Numbered from the stretch's first letter, positions 52,888-61,718 are shown. The stretch: DNA of 61,718 nt from Firmicutes bacterium UBA3936 (GCA_002385745.1 DGEC01000108.1:1-61718), one strand, 5' to 3'. Notes: generated from the sequence alone by a model not told the origin. Numbers and translations: made by a program.

Positions 52888-53001
52888 GTATTTTAGGAGC
52901 AGAAATAATTTTTTGCGCCTGTCGTCAGAGGCAGGAGGGAACAATCACGCAAGATTTGCCGTCTTGATAAGAGAGAAACATAATCGGAGGGGGAAATTTA
53001 T

Positions 53002-53511
53002 ATGAAAAAAGTACTGGTTTTATTTTTGGTGCTTGCCTTTTGTCTGGGCAGCCTGACCGGCTGCAGGAAGGAAAACGTAAAAAACGGCGGCGGGGCGGAC
53101 ATCAACCTTGACGGCAGTCTGGAGGAGATACTCTCCAAAATATATGAAACTGCCGAGCTGGATGATTCTTTCAGGGAGTATATTGATACGGGCTTGCAAA
53201 CAAAGGAGATAACAACGGAAAATTGCAGTTACCATTTGGGTACTGAAATAGAATTTCAGGAAGCCATTGCTTCCGAGCCCTTAATAATGCCGTCGGCCTA
53301 TGAATTGTGTCTGGTGCGCGTTAAGGAAGGGGCGGATATTGAGAATATTAAAAAGCAGATTAAAGATAATGTCGACCCGATGAAATGGGTTTGTGTCGGT
53401 GTAGATCCGGAAAACATTATTGTTGACAATATAGGCAATGTGATTATTTTAATTATGAGCGATGATCAGGGCGAAGCACTTCATAAGGCCTTTCTTGCCC
53501 TGCAGGGATAG
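53002..53511 (+). CDS. Putative lipoprotein (possibly DUF4358)
   Basis: Predicted 169-residue lipoprotein with lipobox LTGC and a 140-residue mixed domain including LEEILSKIYETAELDD and LGTEIEFQEAIASEPLIMPSA (as two neighbouring segments). The pattern resembles the DUF4358 family, of unknown role. CGGAGGGGG precedes the ATG. It stands alone between the divergent GntR operon and PFOR. The 236 bases after it hold no convincing gene. Confidence 0.72.
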   Translation: MKKVLVLFLVLAFCLGSLTGCRKENVKNGGGADINLDGSLEEILSKIYETAELDDSFREYIDTGLQTKEITTENCSYHLGTEIEFQEAIASEPLIMPSAYELCLVRVKEGADIENIKKQIKDNVDPMKWVCVGVDPENIIVDNIGNVIILIMSDDQGEALHKAFLALQG

Positions 53512-53702
53512 AGGCGAATACTGAAGGCTGGATTATTTTAGGCTGCGAATTTCGGCTTGACCGGGGCAGCAATGGTTACCTGCGCTTGTGCCAACATGGG
53601 GACCTCAGGCATGTCGCTGAATTGAAAGCTCCTTGCTTTAGTCTTCATGGAATTAAGTGCTCTGCTCTTTTAAGACGAGCGTCATGCGGGCGCACATAAA
53701 AA

Positions 53703-53737
53703 GGCCGGCAGCAAATTTGCTGCCGGCCTGCCTTTTT
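53703..53737. terminator. Bidirectional terminator after PFOR
   Basis: GGCCGGCAGC and GCTGCCGGCC form a perfect palindrome around AAATTT, with T-runs on both strands (TTTTTATG on the minus strand). Confidence 0.92.
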
Positions 53738-53747
53738 GCCAGGCATT

Positions 53748-56700
53748 TTATTTCCCTTCGGCCATCTTTTTGTAGGTTTCGTATTTTTCCCTGGCTTCTC
53801 TTTCTGTTTTGGCAAAAAGTTCTTTGGCAATCTCCGGGAAGGTTGCCTGGAGCGAGGTATATCTCACTTCACTGTTGAGGAACTCCTTGAAATCCCTGCT
53901 TGGCTCCTTGGAATCCAGAATGAAGGGATTCTTGCCTTCCTTTGCCAGCATGGGATTGTAGCGGTAGAGGTGCCAGTAGCCCGTTTCCACGGCAAATTTT
54001 TGTTGAGCCTGGGATTTGCCCATACCTGCTTTGATGCCGTGGTTAATGCAAGGTGCATAGGCAATTATCAGTGAAGGGCCGTTATAGGCTTCCGCTTCTT
54101 TGATTGCCTTTAAGAACTGGTTCTTATCCGCTCCCATTGCTACCTGGGCCACATAAACATAGCCGTAGGTCATGGCAATGGCTCCCAGGTCTTTCTTTTT
54201 GACCTTTTTGCCGGAAGAAGCAAATTTGGCTACTGCCGCCGTTGGCGTGGCCTTTGAAGACTGGCCGCCCGTATTGGAATATACCTCTGTGTCAAAGACA
54301 AAGACATTTATGTCTTCGCCGGAAGCCAGGACATGGTCCAGACCGCCGTAACCGATATCATAGGCCCAGCCGTCGCCGCCGAAAACCCACACTGATTTTT
54401 TCACCAGATGGTCTTTATTGTCCAGAATGAATTTAAGCCGCGGGTCATCAGCAGGATAAGCTGCCAGTGCTTCCAGCAATCTTTCCGAGGCTTCCCGGGA
54501 AGCTTCTCCGTCGTTCATGGTGTCAATCCATGCCTGGGCGGCTTCTTTAAGGGAACTCTTTTCAGCCACAAGTTCTGTCAGGTAATTCTTAATGGTGTTT
54601 CTGATTTTTTTCACACCGAGTGCCATGCCAAAGCCGTATTCGGCATTGTCCTCAAAGAGCGAGTTGGCCCAGGCAGGCCCCTTGCCCACTGCGTTTTTCG
54701 TGTACGGCATTGACGGTGCGGAGCCTCCCCAGATGGAGGTACAGCCGGTAGCATTGGCAATCATCATTCTGTCTCCGAACAGCTGGGTGAGGACCTTGGC
54801 ATATGGTGTTTCGCCGCAGCCGGCGCAGGCACCCGAGAATTCGAGGAGCGGCTGGCAGAATTGGCTGCCTTTAACTGTATCCTTTTTCAGCAGGTTATCC
54901 CTGTAGGGGATGTTGCCTGTAATATAATCCCAATGTGCGGCTTCTTTTTGCTGGGTTTCAAGGGGCTTCATTACCAGAGCTTTGTTTTTCGCCGGGCAGA
55001 TATCGGCGCAGTTGCCGCAGCCTGTGCAGTCCAGCGGGGAAATCTGAATCCTGTAGTGATATCCGGCCAGCGGCTTGCCTGAAGCCGGTTTGGTCTGCAG
55101 GGATTCAGGCGCCTTTTTGCGTTCTTCGTCTGAAAGCAGGAAAGGCCTGATGGCTGCATGAGGACAGATAAAAGCGCACTGGTTGCACTGGATGCAGTTT
55201 TCAGGCTGCCACTCCGGTACATACAGGGCAATGCCTCTTTTTTCGTATGCTGCAGTACCGCTTGGGAATGTGCCGTCAGCCATGTCCTTAAAGGCTGAAA
55301 CCGGCAGCCGGTCTCCCTCCTGCCTGTTCATGGGTATCAGAATATCCTTGATGAATGCAGGCAGCTCATGATTGCTTGCAGCTGCAGCTTCATCGCGGAT
55401 ATCTTTCCATTCGGCAGGCACCTTTACTTTAACCAGAGCATCCATTCCCCGGTCTACGGCATCGTAATTCATCTTGACTATATTTTCGCCTTTTCTGCCG
55501 TATGTGTTCTTAATGGCATCTTTCAGGTACTTAACTGCATCGTCAATAGGTATGACATTGGCCAGTTTGAAAAATGCCGCCTGCATAATCATATTTGTTC
55601 TTCTGCCTAAGCCCACTTCTTCGGCAATTTTCGAAGCATTAATAATATAGAAGTTGATGTCGTTTTTGGCAAGATAGTTTTTCATTTCAGCAGGCAGGTT
55701 TACTACAAGCTCCTCTTCGCTCCAGCTGGTATTGAGCAGGAAGGTACCGCCTTTTTTCAAGCCTTTAAGCAGGTTATATTGACGGACATAGGCCTGAGTG
55801 GAGCAGGATATAAAATCAGCTTCCTCAATAAGGTAGGTTGATTTAATGGTTTTTTTGCCGAACCTTAAGTGAGAAATTGTAACCCCGCCTGATTTTTTAC
55901 TGTCGTAGGAGAAATACCCCTGGGCGTACAGGTCAGTATTGTCGCCGATAATTTTTATGGCGTTTTTATTGGCGCCTACCGTGCCGTCTGAACCAAGGCC
56001 CCAGAATTTGCAGCTGATTGTCCCCTCGGGGGTAGTATTGATTTTAACCTTCTCTGCCAGGGAAGTATGGGTAACATCATCTATGATGCCGATGGTAAAG
56101 CCGTTTTTCGGTTCTTCTTTTTTCAGGTTTTCAAAAACGGCGTAGATTTGGGAGGGGGTGGTATCCTTTGAACCCAAGCCGTACCTGCCGCCGACAATTA
56201 CGGGCGGATTTTCCTTATTATAGAATAAGGTGCGTACGTCCTGGTACAGCGGCTCACCAAGGGCACCTATTTCTTTGGTTCTGTCCAAAACGGCTATTTT
56301 CTTTACTGTCTGAGGGAATACAGCAAAGAAATATTTGTCTGAGAAAGGACGATACAGCCTGACCTTAATTACGCCGACTTTTTCCCCTTTAGCCAGGAGG
56401 TAGTCAACCGTTTCTTCAATGGTTTCCACTACGGAACCCATGGCTACTATCACTCTTTCTGCATCAGGAGCACCGTAATAATCAAAGGGCTTGTAACTCC
56501 GTCCCGTTAGCTTGGAAATTTCCTGCATGTAATATGCCACTACATCAGGCAAATCATTGTAAAAGCTGTTGGCTGCTTCCCGGAATTGGAAATAGATATC
56601 GGGGTTCTGGGCGGTGCCTTTCTGAACGGGGCGCTCAGGATTAAGCGATTTGTCCCGGAATTTCTGCAAAGCTTCATAATCTACAAGTTTTGCGAAACTG

Positions 56701-57266
56701 TCATAATCAATAGTCTCGATTTTTTGAATTTCGTGGGATGTCCGAAAGCCGTCGAAGAAATGCAGGAAAGGCAAATGTGCTTTAATGGCGGAGAGGTGGG
56801 CTACGCCCGCCAGGTCCATAACTTCCTGTACACTGTTGGATGCCAGGAGGGCAAAACCGGTTTGCCTTGCAGCCATAACATCCTGGTGATCGCCGAAAAT
56901 GGAAAGGGCATGGCTTGCCAGCGCCCTTGCGCTGACATGGAAGACTCCCGGTAGTTGCTCCGCCGCTATCTTGTACATATTGGGAATCATCAAGAGCAAG
57001 CCCTGGGAAGCGGTATATGTCGATGTCAGTGCACCGGCCTGCAGGGAACCGTGAACCGCTCCTGCGGCTCCTGCTTCGGACTGCATTTCCACGACATCCA
57101 CCGTTTCATTAAAAATATTTTTTCTACCGTGGGCCGCCCATTCGTCAACCAGTTCGGCCATGGGTGATGAGGGAGTGATGGGGTAGATAGCCGCTACTTC
57201 CGTAAATGCATAGGAAACATATGCAGCAGCCGTGTTCCCATCCATGGTTTTTATTTGTTTTGTCAT
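53748..57266 (-). CDS. nifJ: Pyruvate:ferredoxin (flavodoxin) oxidoreductase
   Basis: Predicted 1172-residue single-chain PFOR, the usual length. It oxidises pyruvate to acetyl-CoA and CO2, reducing ferredoxin. The N-terminal domain carries YPITPSSPMAELVDEW. Two 4Fe-4S motifs, CIQCNQCAFICPHA and CTGCGNCADICPAKN, lie near residues 690-760. The late domain has CAGCGETPYAKVL for the third cluster and GDGWAYDIGYGGLDH binding thiamine diphosphate, then NTGGQSSKATP. A strong promoter and terminator make it monocistronic. It marks an anaerobic, oxygen-sensitive metabolism. Confidence 0.97.
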   Translation of the reverse strand: MTKQIKTMDGNTAAAYVSYAFTEVAAIYPITPSSPMAELVDEWAAHGRKNIFNETVDVVEMQSEAGAAGAVHGSLQAGALTSTYTASQGLLLMIPNMYKIAAEQLPGVFHVSARALASHALSIFGDHQDVMAARQTGFALLASNSVQEVMDLAGVAHLSAIKAHLPFLHFFDGFRTSHEIQKIETIDYDSFAKLVDYEALQKFRDKSLNPERPVQKGTAQNPDIYFQFREAANSFYNDLPDVVAYYMQEISKLTGRSYKPFDYYGAPDAERVIVAMGSVVETIEETVDYLLAKGEKVGVIKVRLYRPFSDKYFFAVFPQTVKKIAVLDRTKEIGALGEPLYQDVRTLFYNKENPPVIVGGRYGLGSKDTTPSQIYAVFENLKKEEPKNGFTIGIIDDVTHTSLAEKVKINTTPEGTISCKFWGLGSDGTVGANKNAIKIIGDNTDLYAQGYFSYDSKKSGGVTISHLRFGKKTIKSTYLIEEADFISCSTQAYVRQYNLLKGLKKGGTFLLNTSWSEEELVVNLPAEMKNYLAKNDINFYIINASKIAEEVGLGRRTNMIMQAAFFKLANVIPIDDAVKYLKDAIKNTYGRKGENIVKMNYDAVDRGMDALVKVKVPAEWKDIRDEAAAASNHELPAFIKDILIPMNRQEGDRLPVSAFKDMADGTFPSGTAAYEKRGIALYVPEWQPENCIQCNQCAFICPHAAIRPFLLSDEERKKAPESLQTKPASGKPLAGYHYRIQISPLDCTGCGNCADICPAKNKALVMKPLETQQKEAAHWDYITGNIPYRDNLLKKDTVKGSQFCQPLLEFSGACAGCGETPYAKVLTQLFGDRMMIANATGCTSIWGGSAPSMPYTKNAVGKGPAWANSLFEDNAEYGFGMALGVKKIRNTIKNYLTELVAEKSSLKEAAQAWIDTMNDGEASREASERLLEALAAYPADDPRLKFILDNKDHLVKKSVWVFGGDGWAYDIGYGGLDHVLASGEDINVFVFDTEVYSNTGGQSSKATPTAAVAKFASSGKKVKKKDLGAIAMTYGYVYVAQVAMGADKNQFLKAIKEAEAYNGPSLIIAYAPCINHGIKAGMGKSQAQQKFAVETGYWHLYRYNPMLAKEGKNPFILDSKEPSRDFKEFLNSEVRYTSLQATFPEIAKELFAKTEREAREKYETYKKMAEGK

Positions 57267-57393
57267 TTGGCCAGGGACCTCCTTAATTATTACATAAAAT
57301 CACGGAAATCAATATTCCCTGAGTATGGCTGGTTTTGCAGGCAATACTGATTATCCTGGAATATTAAAAAATTCTAAACACTTACCAGCAACT

Positions 57394-57421
57394 ATTATAT
57401 CACTTCCTGATTTTAGAGCAA
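57394..57421 (-). promoter_or_regulatory. PFOR promoter
   Basis: On the minus strand TTGCTC, 16 bases, TATAAT, with an extended -10 (TGATATAAT). Confidence 0.8.
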
Positions 57422-57525
57422 GTGAATTTAGCCACAAATTATGCGGCCGCAAAGATTTGATGGTTTTGTTATCGCATTTTGTCATTTTTCAGCCGGCAGT
57501 AGTTATCTCGGCAGGAGAATAAAGG

Positions 57526-57555
57526 TTGCTTATTGAAGACCTATAAGATTATACT
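57526..57555 (+). promoter_or_regulatory. Promoter of the dehydrogenase/DUF1847/MBL group
   Basis: TTGCTT, 18 bases, TATACT, about 70 bases upstream of the dehydrogenase ribosome site. Confidence 0.6.
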
Positions 57556-57633
57556 TGTTTTTAACCGGGTAAAACACTCTCAACGCTCTCATGCTGTTAT
57601 CCGCAGAGAATATAAAAAGGAGGAACGCAAAAA

Positions 57634-58689
57634 ATGAAAGCGGCTGCCGTGACAAAAATAGGCAGATTAAACGATCCTGACGAAGCAAAAAGAGGCAGGG
57701 TGGAAATACTGGATTTACCCGAGCAGGAAGTGGGCCCTGAAGATGTAAAAATAAAAGTGGCTTACTGCGCCATCTGCGGCTCTGATCCGCATGTGGCGGA
57801 AGGTATCTTCGGCAAGGAAGTACCCATCGGCCTGGGACATGAAGTTTCCGGTGTTGTCGCTGAATTGGGTAAAAAAGCCACAAAAAAGGGGCTTAAAGTA
57901 GGGGACAGAGTTGCCGCCAATTTCCTGCGCTTCTGCGGTACCTGCTACTACTGCCAGAACGGGCAGCAGCAGTTTTGCACGGAAACGGCCGAATACGAAA
58001 GGCCCGGAATGGCAGAATATGTGGTTTGGCATGAATCGCAGGTTTATAAACTGCCCGACGGCATAAGCCTAAAGGAAGGCTGTCTTTTGGAACCCACAGC
58101 CATTGCGGTGCGCATGATGGATAAGATGGCTCACAAGGTGGGTGCCCGGGTAGCCGTAAGCGGCGGCGGGCCCATTGGGCAGCTGGCGCTGCAGCTGGCT
58201 AAAATGTATGGAGGCACATCCCTGACAATGATTGAGCCTATCGCCGAAAGAAGGGAAATGGCAAAATCCTTTGGCGCCGAGCATGTTATTGACCCGTTTA
58301 ACCAGGATGTGGTGGAGGAAGCCCTGCGTATTACAGGCGGCCTTGGTTTTGATGCGGTTCTGGAAGTATCCGGAGCTCCCTCGGCAGTGGGCAACATCCC
58401 AATAATTACGGCAAAGGGCGGAACCATTCTCTATGGAGCCATGTATCCAGGTGATTTTGAAATGCCCCTGAACCTCTTTAAATACTGCTATTACAACGAA
58501 CTCACCATTACCGGCACCTATGTCGCCCCTTATGCTTTCCCCAGGGCGCTGCAGGTTCTGCCGCACCTTGACCTGAAGCCGTTTACCGGTAAAGTATATC
58601 CCCTTGAACGGGTGGCCGATGCCTATGCCGCCCAGATGACCGGCAAATACCCCAAGATTCTTATTGAATGCAACGAAGGGCTGGAATAA
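57634..58689 (+). CDS. Zinc-type alcohol/polyol dehydrogenase
   Basis: Predicted 351-residue medium-chain dehydrogenase. The zinc-binding Cys lies in YCAICGSDPH near residue 43, GLGHEVSGVV near residue 70 carries another ligand, and the structural-zinc cysteines are in CGTCYYCQNGQQQFC (about 104-118). The Rossmann motif is VAVSGGGPIGQLALQLA near 175. It resembles threonine, sorbitol or butanediol dehydrogenases, but the exact substrate is not readable. A DUF1847 gene follows closely and an MBL-fold gene after that. Confidence 0.9.
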   Translation: MKAAAVTKIGRLNDPDEAKRGRVEILDLPEQEVGPEDVKIKVAYCAICGSDPHVAEGIFGKEVPIGLGHEVSGVVAELGKKATKKGLKVGDRVAANFLRFCGTCYYCQNGQQQFCTETAEYERPGMAEYVVWHESQVYKLPDGISLKEGCLLEPTAIAVRMMDKMAHKVGARVAVSGGGPIGQLALQLAKMYGGTSLTMIEPIAERREMAKSFGAEHVIDPFNQDVVEEALRITGGLGFDAVLEVSGAPSAVGNIPIITAKGGTILYGAMYPGDFEMPLNLFKYCYYNELTITGTYVAPYAFPRALQVLPHLDLKPFTGKVYPLERVADAYAAQMTGKYPKILIECNEGLE

Positions 58690-58742
58690 CTCGAGCATCC
58701 GGCAGCCGGAAGAAGCGGTCGGATAAAGGGGAGGAATCAATA

Positions 58743-59363
58743 TTGGTCAACTGTGCCGGTTGTACAACATGTCCCTGTTACCGGGGTGAAAAGTGTGTGC
58801 GGGGGCAGGATTTAAGCAAGTATGTCCCTTTATCGCGCAGGGAATATGATGATCCCGTAATTAATAAGATTGCCGAAGTCGCTGCCCGTATTGAAGGAGA
58901 ACACTACCTGGAATATACAAGGCTCGAGGAAATCATTGCCTTCTGCCGGGAAATGGGTTACAGGCGGATTGGTATCGCCCACTGCGTGGGGCTGACAAGG
59001 GAAGCAAAATTGTTGCGAGATATGCTGAAGGATTTTTTTGCCGTCGAAGCTGTCTGTTGCAAATTCTCCGGAATTGACAAGAAGGAACTGCAGTTTGTCC
59101 AGGTGAACTGCCATGTGTATGAAGCCATCTGCAACCCTGTCGGGCAGGCCATGGTCTTAAATGATTTAAAAACAGATTTGAACATTGCAGTAGGTCTGTG
59201 TATTGGCCATGATATTTTGTTTGCGAAGTATTCAGAGGCGCCTGTTACTACTTTTATTGTTAAAGACAGGGTTACAGGGCACAATCCGGCTGTCATGCTT
59301 TACAGCGGTTATGCCGGGAAAAAACTGGCCAAAATGCATTTGCCGGAGATTAACCGTAAATGA
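58743..59363 (+). CDS. DUF1847 cysteine-rich protein
   Basis: Predicted 206-residue protein. The TTG at 58743 is chosen because GGGGAGG lies 8 bases upstream; the frame is open earlier and overlaps the dehydrogenase. The N-terminus is cysteine-rich (CAGCTTCPCYRGEKC), followed by GYRRIGIAHCVGLTREAKLL, VQVNCHVYEAICNPVGQA and CIGHDILFAKYSEAPVT. The conserved Cys and His suggest metal binding, and the family name reflects this, but no activity is known. The gene sits between a dehydrogenase and an MBL hydrolase. Confidence 0.85.
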   Translation: MVNCAGCTTCPCYRGEKCVRGQDLSKYVPLSRREYDDPVINKIAEVAARIEGEHYLEYTRLEEIIAFCREMGYRRIGIAHCVGLTREAKLLRDMLKDFFAVEAVCCKFSGIDKKELQFVQVNCHVYEAICNPVGQAMVLNDLKTDLNIAVGLCIGHDILFAKYSEAPVTTFIVKDRVTGHNPAVMLYSGYAGKKLAKMHLPEINRK

Positions 59364-59483
59364 AAAATATAGATTTTTGATAAAGGGAAAAGACGTACCG
59401 GGTTAGAATAAATACAGGTAGTAATGCTGCCGGCTGTTCTGCCGGATATAATTATAACAAAACAAAAAATGGAGGGATTTTCA

Positions 59484-60335
59484 ATGGAAGTAAGACTTGT
59501 TGGACACGGCCCTGGCAAACTGGCAACAAAAGTATTTTTTAGTGACGAAGCAGGTTTTGCAGTGGCTTCAGTCATCGTGATGGGCAAAAACGATGCAATT
59601 TTGATCGATACGCAGTGGACCCGTTCTAATGCGCACCGTGTTGTTGCCGAAATCCTGGAGACCGGTAAAAAACTGAAGTATATCTTCATAACACATGCTC
59701 ATCCCGACCATTACTTTGGTACCGGGCACATTGCCGAAGAATTCCCCGATGCCAAAGTCGTTGCGCTCAAAGATACTGCTGAACTGGTTAACAAACAGTT
59801 CTTCGGCAAGCTTGAGCACTGGGAGAGTGTAATCGGTTCCCATAATGTCTGCCGGAAAGAGTGCAAGGTTGAAGTGCTTGACCAGAATTACCTGGAGCTG
59901 GAAGGCGAGCGTTTGGAAATCATCCCCAATATTGTGGGAGATATGATTAACCAGACTATGGTTTGGATTCCTTCCATTAAAACGCTCTACGGCAGTGATG
60001 TCCTCTTTAACCAGTCGCACCCCTTTACCTGCGAAGTAACTGCAGAAGAACGCAAACTGTGGCTTAAAGCCCTGGATGACATTGAAAAAATGGGTGCGGA
60101 GGTCATTATCCCCGGGCACCAGAAACCCGGCATGCCCTTCGACCTCAGCTCAGTGTACTTTACCCGGGAGTATATAATTGCCAATGATGAAGAGCTTGAA
60201 AGAACCGATGATGTGGAAAGCTTTTTCTACAATATGTTTATACGCTTCCCGGAAGCCAATCTGCGCATGCTGAGCTTGGAAATGAACGCCAATGTGTTTA
60301 AAGGCGGAAGGGACTGGAACTGGAGGGCCCTGTAG
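59484..60335 (+). CDS. Metallo-beta-lactamase-fold hydrolase
   Basis: Predicted 283-residue MBL-fold enzyme. The metal motif THAHPDHYFG lies near residue 71. VWIPSIKTLYGSDVLFNQSHPF and IIPGHQKPG supply further metal ligands. Start at 59484 follows GGAGGG. The substrate is unknown; relatives include hydrolases of thioesters and lactones. It ends the group with the dehydrogenase and DUF1847, before a terminator. Confidence 0.88.
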   Translation: MEVRLVGHGPGKLATKVFFSDEAGFAVASVIVMGKNDAILIDTQWTRSNAHRVVAEILETGKKLKYIFITHAHPDHYFGTGHIAEEFPDAKVVALKDTAELVNKQFFGKLEHWESVIGSHNVCRKECKVEVLDQNYLELEGERLEIIPNIVGDMINQTMVWIPSIKTLYGSDVLFNQSHPFTCEVTAEERKLWLKALDDIEKMGAEVIIPGHQKPGMPFDLSSVYFTREYIIANDEELERTDDVESFFYNMFIRFPEANLRMLSLEMNANVFKGGRDWNWRAL

Positions 60336-60353
60336 CAGCAACAGGCGCATACT

Positions 60354-60393
60354 AAAGCCGCCGGCAGAGCATGACTCTGTTCCGGCGGCTTTT
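60354..60393. terminator. Bidirectional terminator between MBL and metF genes
   Basis: AAAGCCGCCGG pairs with CCGGCGGCTTT, extended by CAGAG/CTCTG with a two-base bulge on the 3' side, followed by TTCTTTATT. Confidence 0.9.
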
Positions 60394-60395
60394 CT

Positions 60396-61292
60396 TTATT
60401 GGACAGTCTTTCCGTTTGGCTGTTCTGCAAGCGGCTTTTTGATGCCGGCGGCAAGCAGAATATCCGTTACATCCTGCCATTTGTTTAACGTATAGATATG
60501 CAGCCCGTCAATGCCGGCACTGATAAACTCGTGTATTAACCTGACCGTGTATTCTTTGCCCGCCTTTTTAAAGTCCTCCGGCCTGTCGCCGTATCTGGCG
60601 ATAAGTTCTGCTAAGTCGCGCGGAATTGAGCTGCCGTTGGAGACGGCCATGCGAATGGTGGGTTCCTTTTGCAGAACCGGCATAACACCGACATCAACGG
60701 GTATGGTGACACCTGCCTTGCGGATTTTGTCCACCCACCATTTATACTGTTCCACATCATAGCAGAGCTGTGTCATAATGAATTCTGCCCCGGCATCCTG
60801 CTTCATGCGTAGGTGAGCGATGTCCGACTCGAAGGAAGGGGCTTCAAAATGCTTTTCCGGGTTGCCGGCTGCGGCAATTGTAAACCCGGGGAAATTAATG
60901 CTGATAAACTCCACCAGTTCATTTGCATAATTAAAATCACCCCGGGTGCCTTGCCAACCTTTGGGGAAGTCTCCCCGCAGGGCAAGAATGTGATCTATGC
61001 CAAGGGCAAGATAATTCTGCATTTCCGCCCTGATTTTTTCCCTGCTGTTGCCGATGCAGGTATAATGAGTAACGGGGATGGTTTTCTTGCTTTGCTTAAT
61101 GGCCCGGCAAATTTCAATATTGCGCCCTGCATTTGTCCCGCCTGCACCGTAAGTGCAGCTGATAAAATCCGGATTAAAGAGGTACAGCCGCTCCAGCGTC
61201 TCCAGCAGAGGCTCCAAAGGTTTATCCGCTTTGGGAGGGAAAACTTCAAAGGAAAAGCACATTTTCCGCTTCATTATTTCCGGTACTCTCAC
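60396..61292 (-). CDS. metF: Methylenetetrahydrofolate reductase
   Basis: Predicted 298-residue enzyme reducing methylene- to methyl-tetrahydrofolate. It shows CFSFEVFPPKAD at the start, DFISCTYGAGGTNAGR near residue 40, DHILALRGDFPKGWQG and FIMTQLCYDVEQYKWW, all typical. GTG start after TGGAGGG. It serves methionine synthesis and, in acetogens, the methyl branch of the Wood-Ljungdahl pathway; no partner gene of that pathway is in the window. Confidence 0.95.
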   Translation of the reverse strand: MRVPEIMKRKMCFSFEVFPPKADKPLEPLLETLERLYLFNPDFISCTYGAGGTNAGRNIEICRAIKQSKKTIPVTHYTCIGNSREKIRAEMQNYLALGIDHILALRGDFPKGWQGTRGDFNYANELVEFISINFPGFTIAAAGNPEKHFEAPSFESDIAHLRMKQDAGAEFIMTQLCYDVEQYKWWVDKIRKAGVTIPVDVGVMPVLQKEPTIRMAVSNGSSIPRDLAELIARYGDRPEDFKKAGKEYTVRLIHEFISAGIDGLHIYTLNKWQDVTDILLAAGIKKPLAEQPNGKTVQ

Positions 61293-61478
61293 ATTGTACC
61301 CTCCAAATGGTATTATTAATTTTTAGTATTAGTATAATATAACGGAATATGCAGCCTGTATTTTTCTGACCGGCCGGCCGTGATGGCAGGGAATACCGGT
61401 TTTTGGAGAGAAATATCAAAATAAAAGGTATGACCGGGCGGTGTTTATTATCTTAAATCTGAGGGAGGGATGCCGACA

Positions 61479-61706
61479 ATGAAAAAAAATGCCGTGAAGC
61501 TGATAGCTCCCCTGATGGTCACTCTTGGCCTGGTTGCTTATTTTACTGGTATGCTCAGCACTTCCTTCCGGATAACTCTCCCGCCCGTAGGCAGAATTAT
61601 TGCCATTGCCGTCCCCCTGGCGTTGATCGGGGTCAGTATTTATGTCTTGATTGAGCGTATAAAAGAAATAAGGAGTGGTGATGAAGATGATCTTGGTAAA
61701 TACTGA
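61479..61706 (+). CDS. Small membrane protein
   Basis: Predicted 75-residue protein with two helices (LIAPLMVTLGLVAYFTGML and IIAIAVPLALIGVSIYVLI) and an acidic C-terminus. The ATG at 61479 is preferred because GAGGGAGG lies 8-9 bases upstream; an ATG three codons earlier is too close. Its end overlaps the next gene, as in small operons with YbjQ-like proteins. Confidence 0.75.
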   Translation: MKKNAVKLIAPLMVTLGLVAYFTGMLSTSFRITLPPVGRIIAIAVPLALIGVSIYVLIERIKEIRSGDEDDLGKY

Positions 61707-61718
61707 TTATATTGCCGG
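61681..61718 (+). CDS. Start of a YbjQ/UPF0145-like gene (cut by the window edge)
   Basis: ATG (61681, or 61687) after AGGAGTGGTG, reading MKMILVNTDYIAG before the window ends. The start MILVNTDYI resembles the beginning of YbjQ (heavy-metal-binding fold) proteins. It overlaps the preceding small membrane gene in another frame. Only 12 codons are visible, so the assignment is tentative. Confidence 0.55.
   Translation, partial: MKMILVNTDYIA

Larger units (their letters stand above)
57267..57633. other. Divergent promoter region
   Basis: About 370 bases between PFOR and the alcohol-dehydrogenase-like gene. It carries the PFOR promoter (57394-57421, minus) and a plausible plus-strand promoter (57526-57555). 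The PFOR leader is about 120 bases. I see no gene. Confidence 0.6.

Noticed and set aside
53560..53640. Short Cys-containing peptide frame after the lipoprotein gene
   Set aside because: Seventeen codons without a ribosome site; nothing supports expression.
1..61718. CRISPR array, prophage, toxin-antitoxin or defence island
   Set aside because: No regularly spaced repeats, phage structural genes, restriction or defence-type proteins were seen on either strand.
1..61718. rRNA or tRNA genes
   Set aside because: No stretch with the expected conserved arms or core sequences was recognised.

Overview
The window looks like chromosomal DNA of an anaerobic Gram-positive bacterium of the Clostridia type. 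The evidence is many lipoprotein-anchored binding proteins, a single-chain pyruvate:ferredoxin oxidoreductase, a T-box leader, strong AGGAGG-like ribosome sites with frequent TTG/GTG starts, TTGACA/TATAAT-like promoters, a YtrA-type GntR regulator and a BmrCD-like exporter pair. TGA is an ordinary stop here, since several intact genes end in it. No rRNA, tRNA, CRISPR array, prophage or complete insertion sequence was recognised. The species cannot be named from the sequence alone.

Layout. 1-2.8 kb: a C-terminal gene fragment, then a DUF1538 membrane-protein gene broken by one in-frame TGA and followed by a tandem PII-like protein. 2.8-5.7 kb (minus): a lipoprotein serpin and citrate synthase. 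6.0-11.5 kb: a short-chain dehydrogenase, a three-gene polar amino-acid ABC importer and the bifunctional glutathione synthase GshAB. 11.6-16.5 kb: QueG, then a heterodimeric ABC exporter preceded by a strong promoter, a 29-codon open frame and two near-identical terminator hairpins (a likely ribosome-mediated attenuator). 16.5-24.8 kb: DUF503, LemA and TPM-domain proteins, convergent with a MoxR/DUF58/transglutaminase/membrane-hydrolase operon. 24.9-29.2 kb (minus): an ArAE-like protein, cysteine synthase, a J-domain protein, DUF5685 and a zinc-ribbon membrane protein.

29.4-32.5 kb: a complete T-box leader whose specifier reads UUC (Phe), driving a three-gene ABC importer. 32.7-36.7 kb: an acyl-CoA synthetase, a TetR regulator and a radical SAM protein, with matching TetR-like operators before the last two. 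36.7-40.6 kb: a terminator, a multi-hairpin leader of unassigned class, then FmdE and a FecBCD-type metal/oxyanion importer. 40.7-43.8 kb: an MBOAT O-acetyltransferase with a DHHW partner and a small membrane protein. 43.9-46.7 kb: a second, intact DUF1538/PII-like cassette with a small membrane protein. 46.8-50.4 kb (minus): a peptide-type ABC importer without ATPases. 50.9-52.9 kb (minus): a GntR-controlled ABC-2 system. 53.0-57.3 kb: a lipoprotein and PFOR. 57.6-61.7 kb: a zinc-type dehydrogenase, DUF1847 and MBL-fold genes, MetF (minus), a small membrane protein and the start of a YbjQ-like gene.

How the genes work together: thiol and C1 metabolism recur (amino-acid importer plus GshAB, CysK, MetF), as does central carbon metabolism (PFOR, citrate synthase). 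The most unusual system is the duplicated DUF1538/PII-like cassette. It has the architecture expected of a membrane transporter gated by a dedicated PII-type sensor, by analogy with AmtB/GlnK, and one copy appears to be decaying. The clearest regulatory novelties are the exporter attenuator, the Phe-type T-box on an importer, and the structured leader before fmdE.
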